Source: Oligosphaera ethanolica
GTDB taxonomy: Bacteria; Verrucomicrobiota; Lentisphaeria; Oligosphaerales; Oligosphaeraceae
DNA: 64,000 nt
Direction of reading: 5' to 3'
Assembly: GCF_030814695.1 (NCBI RefSeq)
Contig: NZ_JAUSVL010000001.1
Coordinates: 2,950,227 to 3,014,226 of the forward strand
Both the position numbers and the translations under genes were made by a program. Positions 1 through 7,165 of the stretch are shown here, piece by piece (the first letter of the stretch is position 1; each line of letters begins with the position of its first letter). Below the pieces are notes generated by a model. That model was not told where the DNA came from. It did no database searches and saw only the letters and a list, made by a program, of their open reading frames with translations.

Positions 1-203
1 GCGATGAGCTCCAGCGCGCGTGGGGCGTTGCTGTGGCCACGGAAGGCCAAGCGCATGAGCAGCGGCAACAGCGCCATGAATACCATGGCAAGCAGCAACG
101 CCATGGCGGCACCGGGCTTGTGCTGCAGCAGGCCGTTGCGGAGTTTCCACCAGTCGTAGATATTCAGGCAGACGATGATGCTGAAAAAAAGTAGAAAACC
201 CAT
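1..203 (-). CDS. Membrane protein, N-terminal fragment (cut by window edge)
   Basis: An open frame starts at an ATG on the minus strand (complement of 201-203) and runs off the left edge without a stop, giving 67 visible residues. It begins MGFLLFFSIIVCLNIYDWW and has two hydrophobic stretches, at about residues 2-18 and 33-52, separated by a basic loop (KLRNGLLQHK). Two such N-terminal helices occur in many families, including membrane-anchored metallophosphoesterases, but no catalytic motif is visible, so no function is assigned. The base composition matches the neighbouring core genes. The flanking sequence on the start side is repeat material only. Confidence 0.55.
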   Translation of the reverse strand, partial: MGFLLFFSIIVCLNIYDWWKLRNGLLQHKPGAAMALLLAMVFMALLPLLMRLAFRGHSNAPRALELI

Positions 204-207
204 TGTT

Positions 208-268
208 TATCCGCAGATTGACGCAGATTTTTTTATCCGCAGATTACGCAGATTGACGCAGATTTTTA
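208..268. repeat. Repeat family R3 (ATCCGCAGATT...CGCAGATT), copy 1
   Basis: Iterations of ATCCGCAGATT and (A)CGCAGATT lie between genes. The same short motif recurs at 6849-6919, 7030-7060, 26724-26753 and 31895-31926, always intergenic and next to other repeats. Function unknown. Confidence 0.75.
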
Positions 269-290
269 TTGTTGGTGCAGCCAGTGGGGC

Positions 291-400
291 GAATGTGGCG
301 CCCTCCGGGCGCAGGTCTAGGTTGTTGTCTTACCCCGGGTTGCGGCGCCCTCCGGGCGCCTCACCCGGGGTTATGCATGGTGCGGCCCTCCGGGCCGAAT
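291..400. repeat. Repeat family R1 (110-bp GC-rich palindromic unit), copy 1
   Basis: The unit starts GAATGTGGCGCCCTCCGGGC, contains a second GGCGCCCTCCGGGCGCC palindrome, and ends near GCGGCCCTCCGGGCCGAAT. Three GC hairpins would form. Near-identical copies are at 647-756, 760-869, 23229-23337 and 31932-32041. It is intergenic and not credible as coding sequence. Confidence 0.85.
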
Positions 401-467
401 TTGGGCTGAGCTTATCGGGGTGATTGGGAAGGCCGGTCAGGTCGTGTTTTTTTGGGGGCGTTTGGTG

Positions 468-642
468 TGTGAACGACAATGTGAAAAGTGCCCAAAAGTG
501 GCATTTGCCTGGCTCCGGCCTCGGATGCATTGGAAGAAGAGGAAGAAACGGCTTTTTATCCTCAGAGAGCCGAGAAGAAGAGGCCCCAAGGTGGGGCCAG
601 ACTAAATGTCGATAGTGGTACACTTTCAACTTGGCGTTGACA
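468..642. mobile_element. 175-bp MITE-like element with IS21-type ends
   Basis: The left end reads TGTGAACGACAATGTGAAAA. The reverse complement of the right end reads TGTCAACGCCAAGTTGAAAG, so the two ends are imperfect inverted repeats beginning with TGT. The 5-bp sequence TGGTG flanks both sides (463-467 and 643-647), which fits a target duplication. The ends resemble IS21-family termini (TGT start, multiple GTGAAAGTG-type blocks). There is no transposase inside; the interior holds a GCCCCAAGGTGGGGC hairpin. Confidence 0.7.
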
Positions 643-646
643 TGGT

Positions 647-756
647 GAATGTGGCGCCCTCCGGGCGCAGGTCTAGGTTGTTGTCTTACCCCGGGTTGCG
701 GCGCCCTCCGGGCGCCTCCCCCGGGATTATGCATGGTGCGGCCCTCCGGGCCGAAT
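647..756. repeat. Repeat family R1, copy 2
   Basis: Nearly identical to the unit at 291-400. It abuts the right end of the 175-bp element and is followed head-to-tail by copy 3. Confidence 0.85.
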
Positions 757-759
757 GAT

Positions 760-869
760 GAATGTGGCGCCCTCCGGGCGCTGGTCTTTTTTTTCTTTCC
801 ACCCCGGGTTGCGGCGCCCTCCGGGCGCCTCCCCCGGGGTTATGCATGGTGCGGCCCTCCGGGCCGAAT
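760..869. repeat. Repeat family R1, copy 3
   Basis: Same 110-bp unit as 647-756, in direct tandem with it. It differs mainly in the T-rich spacer after the first palindrome (GGTCTTTTTTTTC). Confidence 0.85.
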
Positions 870-885
870 TTGGTTTTTTTTATCG

Positions 886-917
886 CGGACTGATCGGACT
901 GATCGGACTGATGATCA
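886..917. repeat. Repeat family R4 (GATC 9-mer), short copy
   Basis: GCGGACTGATCGGACTGATC iterations, a short version of the GATC-rich arrays at 10593-10938 and 32091-32320. It lies just past the obgE stop. Confidence 0.7.
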
Positions 918-923
918 TCTCGT

Positions 924-2030
924 TTACTGGTAGAATACCTCGATGTCGGGCCATTCGAAGTCATCCGGTTGTTTTTTTCGTGAGCGGTAGCTGCGGCGTT
1001 TAGCGAGGATGCGTAGCAGGTCATCGGGATTATCGGGTGGCATCTCATCGAGCATTTTGCGCAGGGTGAGGATGAGATCCTGGGTATGTTCGCCGAGTTC
1101 GGCGCAGATGGGCAGGATAATCGCGTTGGGTTCGGTATCGCGGAGGCGCTGGAGGTTATCGGCGGCGGGTTCGAGGTCCATTTTATTGGCGACGATGACG
1201 GCTGGTCGTTTGAGCAGCGCATCTTCGTATTTGCCGATTTCGTCGCGCAGGGATTGCAGGTCGGCGAGGGGATCGCGGCCATCGACGCCGCCCATATCGA
1301 GGGTGTAGCAGAGGATGCGGCAGCGTTCGATGTGGCGGAGGAAGGCGTGGCCGAGGCCGACATTTTCGGAGGCGCCGGCGATGAGTCCGGGGATATCGGC
1401 GACGGTGAGTCGGCGGTAGTCGTCGGTTTCGACGACGCCGACGTTGGGGCGGAGGGTGGTGAATGGGTACGGGGCGGTTTTGGGCTTGGCGGCGGAGATG
1501 GCGCGCAGGAGCGTGGATTTGCCGGCGTTGGGGTAACCGACCAGACCGACATCGGCGATGATCTTGAGTTCGAGATCGAGGGTTTTCTTTTCGCCTTCAG
1601 TGCCGGGTTCCGCGGTGCGCGGAGCGCGGTTGACGGAGGAGACGAAGCGGCTGTTGCCTTTGCCGCCCTTGCCGCCCTGGGCAATGAGGAATTCCTGGCC
1701 GTCTTCGCAAAGATCGACGATGAGCTCGTCGCTGTTCTCTGGAAAAACCAGTGTGCCGAGGGGGACGCTGACGACGCGGTCGATGCCGCGGGCGCCATGC
1801 AGACGCTGGCCCGCGCCGCCGCCGCCGCGTTCGGCAGCCCAATGTTGCTGGAATTTCAGATCGACGAGGCTCTGCTCGCTGGATGACGCGCGGAGGATGA
1901 CGGAGCCGCCATCGCCGCCATCGCCGCCGTCAGGGCCGCCCATGGGGACAAATTTTTCGCGGCGGAAGCTGGCGCAGCCGTTACCGCCGTCGCCGGCGGC
2001 GACGAATATTTTCACTCGGTCAACAAACAT
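924..2030 (-). CDS. obgE: GTPase Obg/CgtA (ribosome assembly)
   Basis: This 368-residue protein starts MFVDRVKIFVAAGDGGNGCA, the diagnostic glycine-rich Obg fold. The G domain follows with G1 GYPNAGKST at about residue 168, G3 DIPGLI and G4 NKMD. The C-terminus is a short basic tail ending DIEVFYQ, so the extra OCT domain of some Gram-positive homologues is absent, as in many Gram-negative bacteria. Obg binds the 50S subunit and links GTP level to ribosome maturation and growth. AGGCAGGATAG lies just upstream of the ATG. The small protein gene at 2084-2356 ends 53 bp upstream of the start and is probably co-transcribed. Confidence 0.97.
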   Translation of the reverse strand: MFVDRVKIFVAAGDGGNGCASFRREKFVPMGGPDGGDGGDGGSVILRASSSEQSLVDLKFQQHWAAERGGGGAGQRLHGARGIDRVVSVPLGTLVFPENSDELIVDLCEDGQEFLIAQGGKGGKGNSRFVSSVNRAPRTAEPGTEGEKKTLDLELKIIADVGLVGYPNAGKSTLLRAISAAKPKTAPYPFTTLRPNVGVVETDDYRRLTVADIPGLIAGASENVGLGHAFLRHIERCRILCYTLDMGGVDGRDPLADLQSLRDEIGKYEDALLKRPAVIVANKMDLEPAADNLQRLRDTEPNAIILPICAELGEHTQDLILTLRKMLDEMPPDNPDDLLRILAKRRSYRSRKKQPDDFEWPDIEVFYQ

Positions 2031-2083
2031 GGTCTATCCTGCCTGGGTATGCGTGCGTGGGCGTGGCCGCTGTGGGGTCGTGG

Positions 2084-2356
2084 TCAGTTGTTGAACTGCT
2101 GGCGCAGTTCTTCTTTTTTGTGGTCGCGGCGTTCTTCGAGAGAGCGCACTTCGACCGTGAGGTCGTTTTGGATTTGTTCTTGTTGGGCGGGGTCGTTGCC
2201 GGCTTTTTTGAGCCGGTCGACGGCGGCGAATTTTGCCTGGGCGATTTTCGCGTCGTAGAGTTTATCAATATCTGCGAGCTGTTCCTTTTGCTCGTTTGAG
2301 TATTGTTTGGTGTCGCCGCCGAGGCGTTCCATGGCCAGTTCGAAAGCGCTTTTCAT
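2084..2356 (-). CDS. Small charged helical protein, unknown function
   Basis: The 90-residue product begins MKSAFELAMERLGGDTKQYS and is almost entirely charged helix (EEQ, KLYDAKIAQAKFAAVDRLKKAG, EVRSLEERRDHKKEELRQQ). I place the start at 2356 rather than an upstream ATG because AAAGGA lies at proper distance before it. Proteins with a similar N-terminus are, to my knowledge, widespread in Verrucomicrobia and Planctomycetes as unnamed conserved proteins; no biochemical role is known to me. It precedes obgE on the same strand and diverges from the ftsA-side genes. Confidence 0.75.
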   Translation of the reverse strand: MKSAFELAMERLGGDTKQYSNEQKEQLADIDKLYDAKIAQAKFAAVDRLKKAGNDPAQQEQIQNDLTVEVRSLEERRDHKKEELRQQFNN

Positions 2357-2614
2357 CGCTGGTCCTTTGCTGGTGATTTGCAACGGGTTGGTTCTTCTGA
2401 CGAGCCTATACTATACAGCCAAAAAACGGTCGCATGTCCTTGAATGCCGGCCGCGACACCTTAACTTTTGTATTTTACTGCCGGCTTGCCGTGATGGCGC
2501 TGCGGCGATGCGAGCGGCGGGTTGTTGATGTTGCAGGCGTGAGTTTTTTTGTGTCGCTGGCGGCGGTATTGGCCGCGTGGCGTGAATGATATGCAACAGC
2601 GGATTGAGAAGCAG

Positions 2615-3877
2615 ATGGCGAAGGCCCAACGGGATATATACACAGGTGTCGAGATTGGCACGGCGAGTACGAAAGTCCTCATGGGCGAGTACCACAGCGG
2701 CGGCGTGCTGTCGCTGTTGGGCTACGGCGAGGCGCCGTCGGTGCAGATGTGCAAAGGCGAGGCGATCGACACGGTTTTTGTGGTCGAACAGGTCAAGCGC
2801 GCGCTAGCCCAGGCCGAAGAAAATGCCGACGCGGAGATCAGCGGGCCGGTTTTTCTGGCGTTGTCCGGCAGTTACTTGCGGACCTTGAATCATGTGGGGC
2901 GGGTGGTGATTGAGCGTGCGGACACGCGGATTTCGGAGGAAGACATGGTCCGCGCGGCGCACATGGCCAACGAACTGCAGCCACCGGCGAACACTCTGTC
3001 CTTGCATAGTTATACGCGGGTACACCGGTTGGACGACGGTCGGGAGGTCCTCAATGCGGTCGGCCATTCGTCGCGCAGTTTGGAAGTAGAGCTGCAGCAC
3101 GTCGTGGCCAATCAGGATCGCCTGAAGACCACCTGCGGGCTGTTGGCGGACGCGCTGGGGCGCGGCGCCTCGACGGCATTTTACACGCCTTTGGCGATTG
3201 GCTGCGCCTGCCTGCCGGCGAACTCGGTCAGTGGTGGTCAGCTGTTGATTGACATTGGCGCGGGGGTGACGTCCTACGCGGTATTTACCGACCTGGGTTG
3301 TTATCATTGCGGGCAATTGACGGTGGGTTGCGAACAGATTGCCAATGACTTGGCGATAGCGTTCAATGCGCATATCAGCGTGGGGCGGAAGATGTTGCGG
3401 GAATTATCAGCGATGCATTGTTCGGCGGTGGCGCTGCATGACGGGCGCAACCGCATGGTTACGACTGCGCTCAGCCGCGGCGGCAAAGGCCGGGCCATAC
3501 CGGCTTCGAGCGTCGAGCTGGTCTTGGAATTGCGTCTTAGCGAGCTGTTTGACGTGATTCGGCAGGAGCTGACGGCGGCTGGCGCCTGGTCCTGGACGGG
3601 TGGGAGCGTACTGTTGTCCGGCGGTGGGGCGATGATACCGGGGATTTGCGAGCTTGCCCAAAATGTCCTGCAGTTGCCGGCGAAAATTGCCCGGCCTTAT
3701 TCGACGAGTGGGCTGCCGGAGATCGTCAATTCGCCGCGAAATATCACCTTGATTGGGCTATTGCGGTCAGGCCAGCGCGATTTGGAGATACAGCGCGCCG
3801 GGCAGCCGCCGGCGGGGTCTCTGTCGGAAAGTCTACAGTTGTGCCGGAAAGTATTTAAAGCGCTGGTGAATTGGTGA
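2615..3877 (+). CDS. ftsA: Cell division protein FtsA (actin-like)
   Basis: FtsA is an actin-fold ATPase that ties FtsZ filaments to the membrane. From residue 8 the protein reads YTGVEIGTASTKVLMGE, the phosphate-1 loop. The SHS2 insertion follows (VVIERADTRISEEDMVRAA), then the phosphate-2 loop LLIDIGAGVTSYAVF and the adenosine motif LLSGGGAMIPGI. The chosen ATG gives MAKAQRDIYTG with GAGAAG before it; an in-frame ATG at 2591 would add eight residues. The C-terminus ends QLCRKVFKALVNW, which could form the amphipathic membrane helix expected of FtsA. The stop codon overlaps possible ftsZ starts, indicating translational coupling. Confidence 0.9.
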   Translation: MAKAQRDIYTGVEIGTASTKVLMGEYHSGGVLSLLGYGEAPSVQMCKGEAIDTVFVVEQVKRALAQAEENADAEISGPVFLALSGSYLRTLNHVGRVVIERADTRISEEDMVRAAHMANELQPPANTLSLHSYTRVHRLDDGREVLNAVGHSSRSLEVELQHVVANQDRLKTTCGLLADALGRGASTAFYTPLAIGCACLPANSVSGGQLLIDIGAGVTSYAVFTDLGCYHCGQLTVGCEQIANDLAIAFNAHISVGRKMLRELSAMHCSAVALHDGRNRMVTTALSRGGKGRAIPASSVELVLELRLSELFDVIRQELTAAGAWSWTGGSVLLSGGGAMIPGICELAQNVLQLPAKIARPYSTSGLPEIVNSPRNITLIGLLRSGQRDLEIQRAGQPPAGSLSESLQLCRKVFKALVNW

Positions 3878-3879
3878 AT

Positions 3880-4773
3880 ATGACAACGTCCATTGATAGC
3901 GCCACGACGAACACGATGTCTGCCAATGTTTCCGGGGTGCCCCGTTGTGTTCTACTGGGTTTGGGGCAGGGCGGTTGTGCGGCGGCCGAGTATGTGCATA
4001 AGCACTACGGGCAGGGCAATCTGCAGTTGTTGTTAGCTGACACGGCCGAGGCGACGGAACCGCCGGCGTCGGCATCGGCGGCATCGCGGCGCTTGCTTTT
4101 TGGCCGCGAGCTGGCAGGTGGCGAAGGCTGTCACGGCGACCGTGCATTGGCGGCGGCGGCGTTTCAGGCTGATCAGGTGTTGTTTGGGGAGCAACTGGGG
4201 GCGTGCCGGTTATTGCTGGTGACGGTGACCTTGGGCGGTGGCACGGGAACGGGAGTCTTGCTGCCTTTGGTCGAGTATGCCGCCGGCATGGGCTTGCCGG
4301 TGTTGGTGTTGGCCAGCACGCCCTATTCATTCGAGGGTGAAGATCGGGTGCAATTGTCAGACGCTGAACGGCGGCGTCTTCAGGAACTGTGCCGGGCCTT
4401 CGTGGTGTTGCCGGCCGATGCTTTGCAAGGGACGATGCCGGCGGTGCCGGCCGTCGACGTGGCCTTTGGGCGGTTGGCCCTATGGCTGGGCGAAGTCGCC
4501 GCGGGTATGTTGCAGCCCTACATCAATCCTCTGCCGGAGCCACCGCTGGCCAAAGACAGCGCATCGCCAGCAATCGCGACCAGCAAAGGCGTAGGAGCGA
4601 AAGGTAAGATGCTCAGCAGCAAAGCGCAGGAGCAGCTGTTTTTCTCCTTCAGCGAGCTGTCACTGGGCATTTTTTCGGCAACGGAGCCCACGCGCTACAA
4701 CGGTCAGAACCTCGACGTGCCGACTTTTCAGCGCCGCGGCATCGGCATTGATCGCGGCGACGGCGCCGAGTAG
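3880..4773 (+). CDS. ftsZ: Divergent, short FtsZ-like GTPase
   Basis: The ORF shows a tubulin/FtsZ core: LLGLGQGGCAAAEYV corresponds to the T1 loop, and VTLGGGTGTGVLLPLVEYA carries the tubulin signature GGGTGTG. It is only about 300 residues against 350-450 for normal FtsZ. The usual T7 loop (NxDxxD, needed to trigger GTP hydrolysis in the neighbouring subunit) is not visible, and most of the C-terminal domain is missing. The tail still reads GIFSATEPTRYNGQNLDVPTFQRR, like the FtsZ linker/tail in PVC bacteria. Starts at TTG 3871, GTG 3874 or ATG 3880 overlap or follow the ftsA stop. Identity as an FtsZ relative is firm; whether it polymerises alone is not. Confidence 0.8.
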   Translation: MTTSIDSATTNTMSANVSGVPRCVLLGLGQGGCAAAEYVHKHYGQGNLQLLLADTAEATEPPASASAASRRLLFGRELAGGEGCHGDRALAAAAFQADQVLFGEQLGACRLLLVTVTLGGGTGTGVLLPLVEYAAGMGLPVLVLASTPYSFEGEDRVQLSDAERRRLQELCRAFVVLPADALQGTMPAVPAVDVAFGRLALWLGEVAAGMLQPYINPLPEPPLAKDSASPAIATSKGVGAKGKMLSSKAQEQLFFSFSELSLGIFSATEPTRYNGQNLDVPTFQRRGIGIDRGDGAE

Positions 4774-4826
4774 TGACGCGCAACACGTGACGCACAACGC
4801 GCAATGCGTGACGCGCAACGCGTGAA
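4774..4826. repeat. Short tandem repeat GTGACGCGCAACGC
   Basis: Three to four degenerate copies of GTGACGCGCAACRC follow the ftsZ-like stop (TGACGCGCAACACG, TGACGCACAACGCG, TGACGCGCAACGCG). No hairpin with a T tract is evident. Role unknown. Confidence 0.6.
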
Positions 4827-4919
4827 ATATCGGTGCGCGCCGGCTGCAAGCAGGGTTCAGCTCACGTTTTCAACGACCATGACGATCATGGCTGGATATA
4901 AGCAAAAAGGAAAAAAGTC

Positions 4920-6839
4920 ATGCAAGAGAAACTGCAGAACATCGCCAAGCTGTCACAGCAATACGGCGCGGACCCGGATTTTGTGTTTTTGGGCGGCGGC
5001 AATACGTCGGTAAAAGACGCACGGACGCTCTACATCAAGCCCAGCGGCGTGGCGTTGGCGACGATCCGGCCTGAGCAATTTCTGGCGATGGACCGTCAGG
5101 CGATCCGGGCTTTGTTTACGACGGAACTGCCGGCGGATTTGTCTGGTCGCGAAGCGGCGGCAAAGGCCGTGATGGACGCGGCGGTGCGGCCGTTGGGTGC
5201 TGGCCGGCCATCGGTGGAAGCGCCGGTGCATGAAGTGATTGACTACAGCTATGTCGTGCACCTGCATCCGGCACTGGTGAATGGCATGACCTGCGCGGAA
5301 AAGGGCAAGGACACTTGCGCAAAGCTGTTTCCCGAGGCGCTGTGGCTGGACTATTGTGACCCGGGCTGCACCTTGGCCTTCGTGGTCAAGAAGGCGCTGG
5401 ATGAGGCAAAGGCGGCAGCTGGTCGGCAGCCACAGGTGGTCTTTTTGCAGAATCACGGCGTCTTCGTCGGCGCGGATAGCGCCGAGGAGATCTGCCGGCT
5501 CTATGGGCATATCGTGGACACGCTGAAAGCCGCCTACGCGCAGGCCGGCGTGGCCTTGGGCGTGCCGGCGCTGGGTGAGCCGGAGCGGGACTGCCTGCTG
5601 GCCAGCGCGCCGGCGCTGCGGACGATTCTGGGCACGGCGGAGGCGCGGGCGATCGTGCATTGCGTCGGCACTGGCGAAGCGCAGGGTGGGCCGCTGACGC
5701 CCGATCACGTCGTGTACGCGAAGAGCTTCGCGTATCGCGGCACGGCGGACGCGGCGGGCATTGCGGCGTTTGTGGCCGAGCGGGGTTACCAGCCGAAGGT
5801 GGTGGAAGTGCCTGGCAAGGCGCTGTTCACGGTCGGTGACAGCTTGAAGGACGCTCGGGCCGTGGCGGTGGCGCTGGCCAATGCGCGGCAGGTGCAGGCG
5901 CTGGCGGCGGCTTTTGGTGGCGCGCATTTCTTGAACGAGCGCCAGTATAAGTTCATTGAGAACTGGGAAGTGGAGTCATACCGGCGCAAAGTCAGTTTGG
6001 CGGCGGGGGCGGCGAGCCGTCTGAGCAACCGCGTCAGCGTGGTGACCGGCGGCGCGCAGGGCTTCGGCCTGGGCATTGCGCAAAGCCTGGCTGCGAATGG
6101 CGCGCTGGTGGTGATTGCGGACATGAATGCCGACGGCGCGGCTGCGGCCGCGAAGGAACTGTGTGATGCTTATGGCGCGGACCGGGCGACGTCCGTCGCG
6201 GTGAATATCGCCGACGAGGATTCGGTGGCGGCGATGTTTGCGGCGGTGACGAAGGACTTCGGCGGCGTGGACTTGCTGGTGGCCAACGCCGGTGTGTTGC
6301 GGGCCGGGTCGGTGAAGGAGATGACGAAGAAAGACTGGGATTTTGTCACCAACATCAACTACACGGGCTATTTCCTGTGTGTGAAATACGCAGCGAAAGT
6401 GATGGCCGCGCAGATCGTCGATGGCAAGGGGCTGTGGTCGGACGTCGTTCAGGTCAACTCCAAGAGCGGTCTGGAAGGCAGCAACAAGAATGGCGCCTAC
6501 GCCGGGTCCAAATTCGGCACGATTGGTCTGACGCAGAGCTTCGCGAAGGAGCTGGTGACGGACTGCATCAAGGTCAATAGCGTCTGCCCCGGCAATTACT
6601 ACGACGGGCCGCTGTGGAGCGACCCGGAGCGCGGCCTCTTTGTCCAGTATCTCAATACCGGCAAGGTGCCTGGCGCCAAGACGATTGAGGACGTACGCCG
6701 TTTCTACGAGGACAAGGTGCCGATGCGTCGCGGCTGCCTGCCGGTCGATGTCGCGCGGGCCATTATGTACTGTGTCGAGCAGGCCTACGAGACCGGCCAG
6801 GCCATGCCCGTCACCGGCGGACAGGTGATGCTGCACTGA
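4920..6839 (+). CDS. Class II aldolase / short-chain dehydrogenase fusion (RhaD-like)
   Basis: The N-terminal half (about residues 1-250) is a class II aldolase/adducin domain: FLGGGNTSVKD, the metal-binding HLHP (VVHLHPALVNGM) and NHGVFVGA. The C-terminal half (about 380-639) is a classical SDR with TGGAQGFGLGIA for NAD(P) binding, NAGVL, and the catalytic Ser and YxxxK (VNSKSG, YAGSK). This is the architecture of bifunctional rhamnulose-1-phosphate aldolase/lactaldehyde dehydrogenase, though the substrate cannot be read from sequence and some homologues act on other deoxysugar phosphates. The start is supported by AAAGGAAAAAAG before the ATG. It stands alone between repeats. At 639 residues it is somewhat shorter than typical RhaD-ADH proteins of about 700. 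Confidence 0.88.
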   Translation: MQEKLQNIAKLSQQYGADPDFVFLGGGNTSVKDARTLYIKPSGVALATIRPEQFLAMDRQAIRALFTTELPADLSGREAAAKAVMDAAVRPLGAGRPSVEAPVHEVIDYSYVVHLHPALVNGMTCAEKGKDTCAKLFPEALWLDYCDPGCTLAFVVKKALDEAKAAAGRQPQVVFLQNHGVFVGADSAEEICRLYGHIVDTLKAAYAQAGVALGVPALGEPERDCLLASAPALRTILGTAEARAIVHCVGTGEAQGGPLTPDHVVYAKSFAYRGTADAAGIAAFVAERGYQPKVVEVPGKALFTVGDSLKDARAVAVALANARQVQALAAAFGGAHFLNERQYKFIENWEVESYRRKVSLAAGAASRLSNRVSVVTGGAQGFGLGIAQSLAANGALVVIADMNADGAAAAAKELCDAYGADRATSVAVNIADEDSVAAMFAAVTKDFGGVDLLVANAGVLRAGSVKEMTKKDWDFVTNINYTGYFLCVKYAAKVMAAQIVDGKGLWSDVVQVNSKSGLEGSNKNGAYAGSKFGTIGLTQSFAKELVTDCIKVNSVCPGNYYDGPLWSDPERGLFVQYLNTGKVPGAKTIEDVRRFYEDKVPMRRGCLPVDVARAIMYCVEQAYETGQAMPVTGGQVMLH

Positions 6840-6848
6840 GTTTTTTTC

Positions 6849-6919
6849 TATCCGCAGATGGCGCAGATTTGCGCAAGGGATTTTTTTTATCCACAGATTC
6901 CGCAGATTAGCGCAGATTA
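6849..6919. repeat. Repeat family R3, copy 2
   Basis: TATCCGCAGATGGCGCAGATT and a second iteration ATCCACAGATTCCGCAGATT follow the aldolase/SDR stop. Confidence 0.75.
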
Positions 6920-6920
6920 T

Positions 6921-6981
6921 GGCGGCCTGTCTTGCCGCTGCGCGGCAATTCAAGCCGCCGATATAAGGGGGGAAGGCGCGA
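6921..6981. repeat. Repeat family R5 (61 bp), copy 1
   Basis: Starts GGCGGCCTGTCTTGCCGCTG and ends AAGGGGGGAAGGCGCGA. It repeats directly at 7071-7131 with one visible mismatch. The internal CCGCTGCGCGG and the terminal GGCGGC/GCCGCC blocks can form a hairpin. The stretch 6982-7029 between the copies holds CGCGAAGGCG iterations and nothing else. Confidence 0.75.
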
Positions 6982-7029
6982 GGGCTCATTTTTTCTCACG
7001 CGAAGGCGCGAAGGCGCGAAGAGAATTTT

Positions 7030-7060
7030 TATCCGCAGATTGCGCAGATTGCGCAGATTT
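7030..7060. repeat. Repeat family R3, copy 3
   Basis: ATCCGCAGATTGCGCAGATT with a second GCGCAGATT, sitting directly between the two R5 copies. Confidence 0.7.
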
Positions 7061-7070
7061 TTTTGTGGGA

Positions 7071-7131
7071 GGCGGCCTGTCTTGCCGCTGCGCGGCAATT
7101 CAAGCCGCCGGTATAAGGGGGGAAGGCGCGA
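7071..7131. repeat. Repeat family R5 (61 bp), copy 2
   Basis: Direct repeat of 6921-6981. R3 followed by R5 occurs twice in a row, so the duplicated unit is R3+R5 (about 130-150 bp). Confidence 0.75.
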
Positions 7132-7165
7132 CGGGCCGTTCCGTGGCGCCGCATTACGCGCATGG

